Below, in pieces: positions 1 to 6,589 of a DNA stretch of 7,115 nucleotides. Numbering within the stretch: position 1 is the first letter of the stretch; each line of letters begins with the position of its first letter. The position numbers and the translations under genes are program-made. The notes beneath the pieces were generated by a model. The model was not told the DNA's origin and searched no databases. It saw only the letters and a program-made list of their open reading frames with translations. This DNA is from Hyphomicrobiales bacterium (GTDB lineage: Bacteria > Pseudomonadota > Alphaproteobacteria > Rhizobiales > Kaistiaceae): positions 1 through 7,115 of the forward strand of contig JAFKJZ010000263.1 in the NCBI GenBank assembly GCA_017305815.1. The letters run 5' to 3'.

Positions 1-88
1 CGGGTGAGGGGTTCAAGCCTCACCTGAGGGATCGCAGCCCCTCACCCGGAGCTGCGCTCCGACCTCTCCCCATGGGAGAGGTGAGGGG
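1..88. repeat. Mosaic palindromic intergenic repeat (left copy)
   Basis: This gene-free stretch is built from nested inverted repeats. Bases 38-45 pair with 81-88 as an outer stem. Inside it are two hairpins: 47-52 with 56-61, and 62-70 with 74-82 (nine perfect pairs around CAT). Bases 1-11 are also a perfect complement of 38-48, so an alternative fold exists. A smaller dyad sits at 18-29. The wording (CCCTCACCC followed by GACC and CTCTCCC) recurs in the element at 6421-6552, so the two look like members of one family. Such GC-rich mosaic palindromes are common between genes in Hyphomicrobiales; the family assignment comes from recollection of similar repeats, not from a search. The element may extend left of the window. 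Confidence 0.7.
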
Positions 89-144
89 ATCAGGCTCGCC
101 CCGATGGAAGAGACCTGCCTTGCCGCGCTTGGGCGGGCGACAAC

Positions 145-167
145 CGCCAGCCTTACGACGGCTGGCG
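145..167 (-). terminator. Stem-loop at the 3' end of the L,D-transpeptidase gene
   Basis: Bases 145-152 and 160-167 form a perfect eight-pair stem around a seven-base loop that contains the TAA stop codon of the minus-strand gene. There is no run of T after the stem on the minus strand (it continues gttgtcg), so this is not a canonical intrinsic terminator. It could stabilise the 3' end of the mRNA or be a weak terminator. Confidence 0.35.
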
Positions 168-1304
168 CTTCTTGAACTTGTCCCAGAAGCTCGGCTTCTT
201 CTCGACCGGGGCCGGGCCATAGGCATCGGCGGCCGGGTCGGCCGTCATCCGGATCGGGGAGGGCACCGGCAGCGGCATTTCGGGCGCCGGGACGCCGTCG
301 ATCGCCATCGAGGCTGCATTGGCGGCCGTGGCAGCCGGGTCGGCGACCGGGGTGTAGGCAGCCGGAGCCGAGGCGACTGCCTCGGCGTCGGCGGAGGCCT
401 GGCGGGCGGCGGCGTCGGCCGCGGCCTTCGAGGCGGCGACCTGATCCTGGCCGTCGAGCTTGGCGGCGGTTGCGAGGAAGATCTGCTGGTCCTTCGCCTG
501 CTTCTGCTTCACCGCGGCGTCGAGCCATTCCGGCACGCGCATGCTGGCGGGGCAGGCGGCCGAGGCGTTCAAGGCAGCGCCACCGGTATCGACGTCGAAC
601 ACGTAGCGCTTGTCGCATACGCCGACGACGGGCGGCTTGCGCGTCACCTCGAAATGGTCGTTGCCTTCCTTCAGCATCCGCCAGAACGGCATGTTCGGGT
701 CGTTGCGATGGCGGGCCATGTTCTCGGCCGTCATGCGGAACGGATAGAGGTGGACCTCGAAGGCGCGCTGGCCGCCGATGAAGGCGTCGCGGGCGAGCCA
801 GTAGATCTCGCCGGCGGATTCGTCCGTCATCGAGTAGCAGCCGGCCGACGAGCAGGCGCCATGCACCATCAGGCTGTTGCCGGTGCGGCCCCAGGCGTCG
901 TCATAGGCGTTGGGGAAGCCGATGTTGAACGACAGGTAATATTTGGAGTTCGGGTTCATCTGGCCGGGCTTGACCGTGTAGAACCCTTCCGGCGCCTGGC
1001 GGTCGCCCTCCTTGACCTTCGGGCCGAGCTTGCCGGACCATTTGCAGATTTCGTAGGTCTTCAACAGGCCATAGGTGCCGTCGCGGCGCTGCTTCCAGAC
1101 CTCGAACTCGGACGTTTCCTTGAAGGAGCGGATATAGACCGGCGCCTTCGGGTCCATGTTCAGCTGCTCCATCTTCGCCTTCAGCTTGGCGGGGAGCGGC
1201 TTCAGATGCTTGGGAGTGCCGTCCTGGCAGGCGGCAAGCGCCAGGCCCACCGCGATGAGCAGCGCGGCCTTGCGAAGGCGGGAGAAAAACGCGGAACCTG
1301 GCAT
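153..1304 (-). CDS. YafK/DpaA-type murein L,D-transpeptidase family lipoprotein
   Basis: The 383-residue product has a short basic N-terminus, a hydrophobic stretch (about residues 12-25) and a lipobox ending at Cys26 (ALAAC), so it should be a lipoprotein. Asp at position +2 is absent (Gln27), which by enterobacterial rules would favour the outer membrane. The catalytic domain spans about residues 50-225 and resembles E. coli YafK: segments such as KTYEICKWSGKLGP and APEGFYTV, then the signature HGACSSAGCYSM at 148-159 with His148 and catalytic Cys156. In E. coli the homologue DpaA/YafK cuts Braun lipoprotein from peptidoglycan; other members make or break L,D bonds on meso-diaminopimelate. 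Which reaction occurs here cannot be told. Residues 265-360 are an Ala/Pro-rich tail, ending in a basic Trp-containing tip (FWDKFKKR), about 140 residues longer than E. coli YafK. ATG at 1304 is chosen over the GTG at 1310 because AGGGG lies five bases upstream of the ATG; that AGGGG can pair with a neighbouring CCCC. Confidence 0.9.
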   Translation of the reverse strand: MPGSAFFSRLRKAALLIAVGLALAACQDGTPKHLKPLPAKLKAKMEQLNMDPKAPVYIRSFKETSEFEVWKQRRDGTYGLLKTYEICKWSGKLGPKVKEGDRQAPEGFYTVKPGQMNPNSKYYLSFNIGFPNAYDDAWGRTGNSLMVHGACSSAGCYSMTDESAGEIYWLARDAFIGGQRAFEVHLYPFRMTAENMARHRNDPNMPFWRMLKEGNDHFEVTRKPPVVGVCDKRYVFDVDTGGAALNASAACPASMRVPEWLDAAVKQKQAKDQQIFLATAAKLDGQDQVAASKAAADAAARQASADAEAVASAPAAYTPVADPAATAANAASMAIDGVPAPEMPLPVPSPIRMTADPAADAYGPAPVEKKPSFWDKFKKRQPS

Positions 1305-1365
1305 GAACACCCCTGCGGGGCTCCGCTGCCCTCAGGCGATGCGACCCCGTCCCGTCTCTGCACGA

Positions 1366-1407
1366 CCGCGCGCCTTCCCCAGGATCCTTCCCGAAGGGGA
1401 CGCGCGG
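1366..1407. other. Imperfect inverted repeat between accA and the L,D-transpeptidase gene
   Basis: CCGCGCG at 1366-1372 is complementary to 1401-1407. Inside, CCCC (1377-1380) can pair with GGGG (1396-1399), or CCTTC (1386-1390) with GAAGG (1393-1397). It lies about 45 bases past the accA stop on the minus strand. No T-run follows, so it may be a weak terminator, an RNA-stabilising fold or an operator-like dyad. The rest of the gap (1305-1451) shows no convincing promoter to me. Confidence 0.3.
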
Positions 1408-1451
1408 ACCGAATCAGCTACTCGTTAGACGTGAAGACGGGCAGAATCGTG

Positions 1452-2405
1452 TCAAAGCGACCGGCCGATCGCAAGGAACTTCTCGCGACGCTGGCGCTTG
1501 ATGTCCGCTTCCGACTGGCCCTCGAACGAGGCCAGCGCGTGCTCGATCGCGTTGCCGGCGGCGTCGATCGCCGCTTCGGGATCGCGATGCGCGCCGCCCA
1601 TCGGCTCTGCGACCACCTCGTCGATGACGCCGAAGCGGAACAGGTCCTGCGCGGTGATCTTCATGTTGGTTGCCGCGTCCTGAGCGCGGCTGCCGTCGCG
1701 CCAGAGGATCGAGGCGGCGCCTTCCGGCGAGATCACGCTGTAGATCGAGTGCTCCATCATCAGCACGCGATTCGCGGTGGCGATCGCGATCGCGCCGCCG
1801 GAGCCGCCTTCGCCGATGATCAGGGAGACGTTCGGCGTGCCGAGGCCGAGCGCAGCCTCGGTCGAGCGCGCGATCGCCTCGGCCTGACCGCGTTCCTCGG
1901 CGTCGATGCCGGGATAGGCGCCGGCGGTGTCGACCAGCGCGATCACCGGCAGCGAGAAGCGCTCGGCCAATTCCATGATGCGCACGGCCTTGCGATAGCC
2001 CTCGGGCCGCGCCATGCCGAAATTGTGGCGAAGCCGCGTCTCGGTGTCGTGGCCCTTTTCCTGGCCCATGACGGCGACCGGGCGGCCGCGGAAGCGGCCG
2101 AAGCCCGCGATGATCGCCTGGTCCTCGGCGAACTTGCGGTCGCCGGCGAGCGGCGTGAAATCGGTGATCAGCCGCTTGGCGTATTCGACGAAATGCGGCC
2201 GGTCGGGATGGCGCGCCACCTGGGTCTTCTGCCAGGGCGTCAGCTTCGCGTAGATCTCGGCGAGGGCCTGGCCGGCCTTCGCCTCAAGCCGCGAGATCTC
2301 GTCGCCGACAGCGACGGCATCGCCCTTCTCGGCCATGGCGCGGAGTTCCTGCACCTTGCCCTGGAGATCGGCGACGGGTTTTTCGAATTCAAGAAAGGTT
2401 CGCAT
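1452..2405 (-). CDS. accA: Acetyl-CoA carboxylase carboxyltransferase subunit alpha
   Basis: This is the alpha subunit of the carboxyltransferase part of acetyl-CoA carboxylase. With AccD it moves the carboxyl group from carboxybiotin to acetyl-CoA, giving malonyl-CoA for fatty-acid synthesis in the cytoplasm. The product is 317 residues, the usual length in the family. It begins MRTFLEFEKP, the typical AccA N-terminus followed by a helical region. The crotonase-fold core shows GQEKGHDT (115-122), RHNFGM (126-131), RPEGYRKA (133-140), LVDTAGAYPG (157-166) with the oxyanion-type glycines, GEGGSGGA (198-205) and SVISPEGAASILW (223-235). I chose the ATG at 2405, not the upstream TTG, because it matches the family N-terminus and has GAAGG five bases before it. 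It follows xerD on the same strand after a 124-base gap with a possible promoter of its own. Confidence 0.97.
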   Translation of the reverse strand: MRTFLEFEKPVADLQGKVQELRAMAEKGDAVAVGDEISRLEAKAGQALAEIYAKLTPWQKTQVARHPDRPHFVEYAKRLITDFTPLAGDRKFAEDQAIIAGFGRFRGRPVAVMGQEKGHDTETRLRHNFGMARPEGYRKAVRIMELAERFSLPVIALVDTAGAYPGIDAEERGQAEAIARSTEAALGLGTPNVSLIIGEGGSGGAIAIATANRVLMMEHSIYSVISPEGAASILWRDGSRAQDAATNMKITAQDLFRFGVIDEVVAEPMGGAHRDPEAAIDAAGNAIEHALASFEGQSEADIKRQRREKFLAIGRSL

Positions 2406-2474
2406 CCAGACCTTCAAGCCGTACAAACATGGCTATATGCGGGCGGCCGGACAGACCTCCCTGAAAGTGGCCGC

Positions 2475-2503
2475 ACACTGGCCGTTAGCCCCGGCGGTGT
2501 CAA
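2475..2503 (-). promoter_or_regulatory. Possible promoter for accA
   Basis: Reading the minus strand, a perfect TTGACA (2503-2498) is followed after 17 bases by CAGTGT (2480-2475), a poor -10. The leader to the accA start would be about 65 bases. The -35 match is strong but the -10 agrees with consensus at only two positions, so accA may also be read through from xerD. Confidence 0.35.
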
Positions 2504-2529
2504 GCTGACGCGCGCGGCGCACGAGGAAG

Positions 2530-3492
2530 TTACGACTTCGCCAGCGGGTGATGCTCGGCGACGAGCGCCCGAAGCCGCTCCTCCAGCACATGGGTATAGA
2601 TCTGCGTGGTTGAAATATCCGCATGCCCCAATAATTGCTGGACGATGCGCAAATCGGCGCCGTTCTGCAGCAGGTGGCTGGCGAAGGCGTGGCGCAGGAC
2701 ATGCGGCGACACGCGGGCCGAGGCGATGCCGGCGGCGGCGGCGAGCTCCTTCAGGTCGCGGGCGAAGGCCTGGCGGGTCAGCGTGCCGCTTTCGCCGAAG
2801 GAAGGAAACAGCCACTGGCCGCTCGGCGCCTTGCCCTCGTGCTCGGCGCGCAGCGCCACGTAGCGGGAGATCGCCTCCCGGGCGCGGGCCGTCAGCGGCA
2901 CCATGCGCTCCTTGTTGCCCTTGCCGCGCACCATCAGCGCCCTGAGGTCGGCGCGCGCCGCCGAGGCGGGCAGCGCCACCAGCTCGGAGACGCGCATGCC
3001 CGAGGCATAGAGCGTCTCCAGCAGGGCGGCGAGGCGGGCGGCGCGCAGCTGCGCGGCCGGCGTCTTCGCCAGCGACACGGCGCCTTCCGCCGTCTCCAGC
3101 AGCCGGTCGACCTCGGCCTCCGACAGCACCTTCGGGATCGGCACCTTGCGCTTCGGGCCCTCGACGATGCCGGACGGGTCGTCGCCGCGCACGCCCTCGG
3201 CGAACAGGAAGCGGTGCAACTGGCGCAGCGCCGAGAGCCGGCGCGCGGCGGAAGAGGCGGCGAAGCCGCGCACCTCGAGATCGACCAGATAGGCGCGCAC
3301 GTCGGCGAGCGCCGCGCGCTCGAAGTCGAGCCCGTGGCCGACGAGGAAATCGGCATAGTCCTCGAGATCGCGGCGATAGGAGCTGAGCGTATGCGGCGAG
3401 GCGCCGCGCTCGGCGCTCATCATCTCCAGGAAGGCCTCGAGATGGTGCATTCCGGCGAGCGAACGCCCGCCTTTCGACTTCGCCGTCATCAT
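2530..3492 (-). CDS. xerD: Tyrosine recombinase XerD (chromosome dimer resolution)
   Basis: XerD with XerC resolves chromosome dimers at the dif site during division, with FtsK. The 320-residue product has an N-terminal SAM-like core-binding domain (about 15-105, including [13 protein letters not shown] and LSSYRRDL) and a C-terminal catalytic domain. All six catalytic residues are visible: Arg167 (ASGMRVSEL), Lys191 (RGKGNKER), His264 and Arg267 (SPHVLRHAF), His290 (LLGHADIST) and the nucleophile Tyr299 (QIYTHV). The His264-to-Tyr299 distance of 35 equals that in E. coli XerD. The start is ATGATG: the first ATG (3490-3492) overlaps the upstream gene's stop as ATGA, but AGGA sits only three bases from it. 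The second ATG (3487-3489) is six bases from the AGGA and equally plausible. The frame stays open upstream across the aroK region, but that extension has no family similarity. The housekeeping context and family length argue against a phage integrase. Confidence 0.93.
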   Translation of the reverse strand: MMTAKSKGGRSLAGMHHLEAFLEMMSAERGASPHTLSSYRRDLEDYADFLVGHGLDFERAALADVRAYLVDLEVRGFAASSAARRLSALRQLHRFLFAEGVRGDDPSGIVEGPKRKVPIPKVLSEAEVDRLLETAEGAVSLAKTPAAQLRAARLAALLETLYASGMRVSELVALPASAARADLRALMVRGKGNKERMVPLTARAREAISRYVALRAEHEGKAPSGQWLFPSFGESGTLTRQAFARDLKELAAAAGIASARVSPHVLRHAFASHLLQNGADLRIVQQLLGHADISTTQIYTHVLEERLRALVAEHHPLAKS

Positions 3493-3638
3493 TGTTCCTG
3501 CAGCAGCCTGTCGGTCGGGACCCGCACGGTGATCTCGCGCGGCGTCGGCTGCACGAAGGTTGCGAGCGCGAACACGGCAGCGTAGCCGGCGAGCGCAAGC
3601 AGGATGCAGGCGATGATGAAGCGCGACAGTGTCGGCAT
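3489..3638 (-). CDS. Small single-pass membrane protein upstream of xerD
   Basis: This 49-residue gene starts [10 protein letters not shown] and ends RLLQEQ. Residues 6-29 are one hydrophobic helix ([20 protein letters not shown]), preceded by a single Arg and followed by a short polar tail ([12 protein letters not shown]). That suggests a small inner-membrane protein with its tail in the periplasm, or an uncleaved signal anchor. Its stop codon overlaps the first xerD start as ATGA, the usual layout for coupled translation. A promoter-like pair lies 35-64 bases upstream, but the Shine-Dalgarno signal is poor. I recall similarly placed short hydrophobic proteins before xerD in other Hyphomicrobiales, which supports it being a real gene; no function is known to me. 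Confidence 0.7.
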   Translation of the reverse strand: MPTLSRFIIACILLALAGYAAVFALATFVQPTPREITVRVPTDRLLQEQ

Positions 3639-3672
3639 GAACCGGCCACGGACCTCGGGACGACGTTAAGAG

Positions 3673-3702
3673 GTTATGGTCATGGCGGGGTGGGTCTGGC
3701 AA
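3673..3702 (-). promoter_or_regulatory. Predicted promoter for the small membrane protein gene and xerD
   Basis: On the minus strand, TTGCCA (3702-3697, five of six to TTGACA) is followed after 18 bases by CATAAC (3678-3673, four of six to TATAAT). The expected start site near 3666 leaves a leader of about 28 bases before the ATG at 3638. It is the best minus-strand candidate in the divergent gap. Confidence 0.5.
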
Positions 3703-3808
3703 GGGCGGGCGACGGCCGCAGCCGCGCCGAATTGGCCTTCCGTCACGTCGTCCCGGTCGATTCCGGCGCCTCTTCGGCCTCTCTCCCCATTGCCGGCGGC
3801 CGGAATGC

Positions 3809-3837
3809 TTGACAGCGTCGCCCGGGTCCGGTTCTAC
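3809..3837 (+). promoter_or_regulatory. Predicted promoter for aroK-aroB
   Basis: A perfect TTGACA (3809-3814) is followed by a 17-base spacer and TTCTAC (3832-3837). The -10 is weak by E. coli standards, but alphaproteobacterial promoters often keep the -35 better than the -10. Transcription from about 3844 gives a leader of roughly 27 bases before the ATG at 3871, and excludes the in-frame upstream ATG at 3805 as the start. Confidence 0.5.
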
Positions 3838-3870
3838 CTCGGCAGAGGCTGGACGAGGAGCTGCGGAACC

Positions 3871-4476
3871 ATGATCGAGAGCATCGTTCCAGAACATGAG
3901 AGCACCGCGCCGGAGGCGACGCTGGTCCGCCTTCTGGGCCCGCGCGCCATCGTTCTGGTCGGCCTGATGGGCGCCGGCAAGACCTCGGTCGGCAAGCGCA
4001 TCGCCGCCAAGCTGCACCTGCCCTTCGTCGACGCCGACGCCGAGATCGAGAAGGCGGCCGACGCGACCATTCCCGAAATCTTCGCCCAGCATGGCGAGGC
4101 CTATTTTCGCGACGGCGAGCGGCGGGTGATCCGTCGCCTGCTCGACGGCAATCCGAAGGTGCTCGCCACCGGCGGCGGCGCCTTCATGAACGACGAGACC
4201 CGCGCTGCGATCCTCGAGGGCGCGGTTTCGATCTGGCTGCGCGCCGAGCTCGACGTGCTGATGGCGCGGGTGCGCAAGCGGGCCAACCGGCCGCTGCTGC
4301 AGAACCCCGATCCCGAGGGCACGATGCGCCGCCTGATGGCCGAGCGTGACCCCGTCTATTCCGAGGCGAACGTCCACATCCTGTCGCGCGACGTGACGCA
4401 TGAAATCGTCGCCGACGAAACCATCGAAGCTCTGCTCGCCTTCCTGGCGGCGGAGACCCCTGCGCAAGAAAGCTGA
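3871..4476 (+). CDS. aroK: Shikimate kinase
   Basis: This enzyme phosphorylates shikimate to shikimate 3-phosphate with ATP, the fifth step of the chorismate pathway, in the cytoplasm. The 201-residue product has the P-loop GLMGAGKT (31-38), shikimate-contacting acids Asp54 and Asp56 (FVDADAEIE), GEAYFRDGE (75-83) with the substrate Arg80, the GGG motif at 101-103, the lid region with NRPLL (139-143), and the adenine/phosphate-side Arg159 (ERDPVY). An N-terminal extension of about 25 residues before the P-loop strand is longer than in E. coli AroK but common in alphaproteobacteria. ATG at 3871 is chosen because GAGGAG lies ten bases upstream and the predicted promoter lies just before it; the frame is open further upstream, but that part is not conserved-looking. 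aroB follows after seven bases, so the two form an operon. Confidence 0.95.
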   Translation: MIESIVPEHESTAPEATLVRLLGPRAIVLVGLMGAGKTSVGKRIAAKLHLPFVDADAEIEKAADATIPEIFAQHGEAYFRDGERRVIRRLLDGNPKVLATGGGAFMNDETRAAILEGAVSIWLRAELDVLMARVRKRANRPLLQNPDPEGTMRRLMAERDPVYSEANVHILSRDVTHEIVADETIEALLAFLAAETPAQES

Positions 4477-4483
4477 CTGCACG

Positions 4484-5546
4484 ATGATTTCCGCCGAAGC
4501 CTCGGTCACCACCTCGGTCCGCGTTGCGCTCGGCGACCGCGCCTATGACATCCTGATCGGCCGCGGCCTGATCGCCGAAGCCGGCCGCGCGATCGCCGAA
4601 CGCCGGCCCAGGGTGCGGGCCGCGATCGTGACCGACGAGACGGTTGGCGGGCTGCATCTCGCCGGCCTGACCGCGTCGCTCCAGGCCGCCGGCATCGACA
4701 GCGTGCCGATCGTGGTCGCTCCCGGCGAAGGCTCGAAGAACTTCGCGACGCTCGAAACCGTCGTCCGCGCCATTTTGGCCGCGCGGCTGGAGCGCGGCGA
4801 CATCGTCGTCGCCTTCGGTGGCGGCGTCGTTGGCGACCTGACCGGCTTCGCGGCGGCGATCACCCGGCGCGGCATGCGCTTCGTCCAGATCCCGACCTCG
4901 CTGCTCGCGCAGGTCGACAGCTCCGTCGGCGGCAAGACCGGCATCAATACCGCCGAGGGCAAGAACCTCGTCGGCAGCTTCCACCAGCCCGATCTCGTCA
5001 TCGCCGACACCGGCATCCTCGACACGCTCTCCCCGCGCGAATTCCGCGCCGGCTATGCCGAGGTCGCCAAATACGGCCTGATCGACGACGCATGCGGTGG
5101 CGACGAGCTGCCGGGCCAAGGCCAAGGTGGTCGCGGCCGACGAGCACGAGACGGGCGAGCGGGCGCTGCTCAATCTCGGCCACACCTTCGGACATGCGCT
5201 GGAATCGGCCACCGGCTATTCGCAGCGCCTCGTGCATGGCGAGGGCGTCGCGATCTGCATGGTGCTGGCGCACGAATTCTCCGCCCGCATGAATCTCTGC
5301 TCGCCGGATGACGGCATCCGCGTCGAGGCGCATCTGAAGGCGGTCGGCCTCCCGACCCGGCTTTCCGACGTGCCGGGCGGGTTGCCCGATGCGCAGGATC
5401 TGATGAAGCGGATCGCCCAGGACAAGAAGGTGTCGCGCGGCACGCTGACCTTCATCCTGACCCATGGCGTCGGCAAGGCCTTCATCGCCAAGGACGTGCC
5501 CCCGGCCGCCGTCGAGGCCTTCCTGAACGACAAGCTGGCGGGCTGA
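4484..5546 (+). pseudogene. aroB: 3-dehydroquinate synthase, broken by an internal deletion and frameshift
   Basis: Intact AroB converts DAHP to 3-dehydroquinate using NAD and a divalent metal, step two of the chorismate pathway. The first 203 codons (4484-5092) read as good AroB: GEGSKN (81-86), GGGVVGD (112-118), [12 protein letters not shown] (144-155), and [11 protein letters not shown] (193-203) with the metal-ligand Glu193. AroB similarity then jumps to the next frame at about 5091, starting [14 protein letters not shown] and running through [16 protein letters not shown] and VHGEGVA (metal-ligand histidines) to the stop at 5544-5546. Compared with E. coli AroB, about 21 residues between these pieces are absent (the FFNWLEENLDALL helix region), so roughly 62-65 bases of the form 3n+2 are missing. 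The first frame alone would add 72 unrelated residues and stop at 5309-5311. Either this is a real inactivating deletion or an assembly error in a GC-rich stretch; codon use and motifs otherwise show no decay. The start ATG at 4484 has only a weak upstream purine tract and probably relies on coupling with aroK. Confidence 0.88.
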
Positions 5547-5557
5547 GGCGCCATCGC

Positions 5558-5584
5558 AGCCCCCGGAAACGGGGGCTTACTTTT
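5558..5584 (+). terminator. Intrinsic terminator after aroB
   Basis: An eight-pair stem (5558-5565 with 5570-5577) closes a GAAA tetraloop and is followed by TACTTTT. It begins 11 bases after the aroB stop, so it should end the aroK-aroB transcript and separate it from the next gene. Confidence 0.75.
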
Positions 5585-5663
5585 GGCCGCGATGTTCTAG
5601 ACTGCGGATGCGAGCCATGCCGGCGGATGCCGATCCGTCGGCCCCTTCGCGCGGAGACGGGTC

Positions 5664-6386
5664 GTGTTTGACATTCTCGAAACGTTCGGCGGCTGGTACG
5701 ACCTGCCGGCCCATATCGGCTATCTGCTGTTCGCGGTCTCGATGTTCCTGACGAACATCTTCTGGCTGCGCATCCTGCTGATCGTCTCGCTGGCGTTCCA
5801 GATCGTCTATTTCGCCATGGCGGGCGGCGCGCTCTATACCGGCATCGGCTGGAACATCGTCTTCATCCTGATCAACGCCTATCGCCTCGTCTCGCTGATG
5901 CAGGCGCGCCGTCGGCTCGGCAAGGCGACCGGCGGCCATCTTCTCGGCGCCGGCGCCGACGAGGTGGTGATCGACGCGGCCAACAGCCTGGACGACACCC
6001 AGATCGAAGAGCTGATCCGCCTCGGCGAGGTCTACGACCTCGCGCCCGGCGCGCCGCTCACGACCGAAGGGGAGCCGGTCGACTGGTTCTATCTCGTCAC
6101 GGCCGGCCATGCCGTCGTCATGGTCGATGACGCCGAGGTCGCCCGCATCCATCCGGGCGAGTTCGTCGGTGAGATCTCCTTCCTGACCGGCATCGCGGCG
6201 ACGGCGACGGTTCGCGCCTCCGAGCGGCTGACAGTGATCGCGCTCGACCGCGAAAAGCTCGCCCGCGCCTGCGCCGAGGATGCGCGGCTCTCGGCCGCCG
6301 TCCACCAGGTCATCGGCAACGCGCTCGCCCGCAAACTCGTCGTCGCCAACCAGCGCCGCGCGACGAAGACGCCCCAGCCGGCGTAG
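5664..6386 (+). CDS. Membrane protein with C-terminal cyclic-nucleotide-binding-like domain (Popeye-like architecture)
   Basis: The 240-residue product has three closely spaced hydrophobic segments (about 17-34, 36-53 and 58-76), a basic stretch (ARRRLGK, 81-87) and then a beta-rich domain (about 105-225) resembling the cyclic-nucleotide-binding fold. The cassette at 165-183 reads GEFVGEISFLTGIAATATV. It keeps the Gly-Glu pair (169-170) but has Ala179 where canonical cAMP/cGMP binders carry the arginine that holds the cyclic phosphate. Three helices plus this domain match the Popeye-domain layout known in animals and some bacteria. Ligand and role are unknown; it could sense a nucleotide in an unusual way or be a non-binding scaffold at the inner membrane. 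There is no DNA-binding domain, kinase or channel pore motif. The start is GTG at 5664, with GGAG seven bases upstream. It stands alone after the aroB terminator, and I found no clear promoter in 5585-5650. Confidence 0.8.
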   Translation: MFDILETFGGWYDLPAHIGYLLFAVSMFLTNIFWLRILLIVSLAFQIVYFAMAGGALYTGIGWNIVFILINAYRLVSLMQARRRLGKATGGHLLGAGADEVVIDAANSLDDTQIEELIRLGEVYDLAPGAPLTTEGEPVDWFYLVTAGHAVVMVDDAEVARIHPGEFVGEISFLTGIAATATVRASERLTVIALDREKLARACAEDARLSAAVHQVIGNALARKLVVANQRRATKTPQPA

Positions 6387-6420
6387 TTTTCGAAGCGACC
6401 AGGGCGGCGATGTCGGGAAA

Positions 6421-6552
6421 ACCCTCACCCCGACCCTCTCCCGCGAGCGGGAGAGGGGGCTCGCCTGCGCCTTTGACAGCTATGGCTCCACGTCGATGAC
6501 GGTCGCCGGCAGAAAGCCCTCGCCCGCTTGCGGGAGAGGGTAGGGTGAGGGT
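6421..6552. repeat. Paired palindromic intergenic repeat (right copy)
   Basis: An outer ten-base inverted repeat (6421-6430 with 6543-6552, perfect) encloses two hairpins. The left is perfect over ten pairs with a CGAG loop (6434-6443 with 6448-6457). The right has ten pairs with one mismatch (6517-6526 with 6531-6540). The two hairpins are near copies of each other, and the central 59 bases (6458-6516) are unstructured by eye. Its arms share wording with the element at 1-88. The whole looks like a miniature palindromic repeat unit, not a gene. Confidence 0.7.
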
Positions 6553-6589
6553 CTTGCTCGCACTTGTGGTTCGCCGTCACCCCATCCTC

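Noticed and set aside
2432..2460. A TATAGC box upstream of accA as a -10 element.
   Set aside because: No acceptable -35 lies 16-18 bases upstream of it on the minus strand, so the TTGACA-based candidate at 2475-2503 was preferred.
72..2945. A very long open frame (957 codons) on the plus strand, opposite the transpeptidase, accA and part of xerD.
   Set aside because: The minus-strand genes are unmistakable. The plus-strand translation is Arg/Gly/Ala-rich without any recognisable domain, as expected from antisense reading of GC-rich codons.
2530..3492. A phage or island integrase, which would suggest a mobile element here.
   Set aside because: Size, motifs and neighbours fit the housekeeping XerD. 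No tRNA, attachment site or phage gene is visible nearby.
3493..4512. An upstream extension of the xerD frame reaching across the aroK region, giving a 660-residue protein.
   Set aside because: XerD family similarity begins near the ATGATG at 3487-3492, and the extension is antisense to aroK. The length would be double that of any XerD.
4184..5212. A 342-codon open frame on the minus strand opposite aroK and aroB.
   Set aside because: It is antisense to strongly conserved AroK and AroB sequence and shows only low-complexity composition.
5085..5311. Programmed ribosomal frameshifting as an explanation for the split aroB.
   Set aside because: A frameshift would restore the frame but not the missing 21 or so residues, and there is no slippery heptamer at the junction. 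A deletion explains both facts.
6421..6552. A possible CRISPR array, because of two similar hairpins in a row.
   Set aside because: There are only two imperfect units, each itself a palindrome, no regular spacers, and no cas genes in the window.
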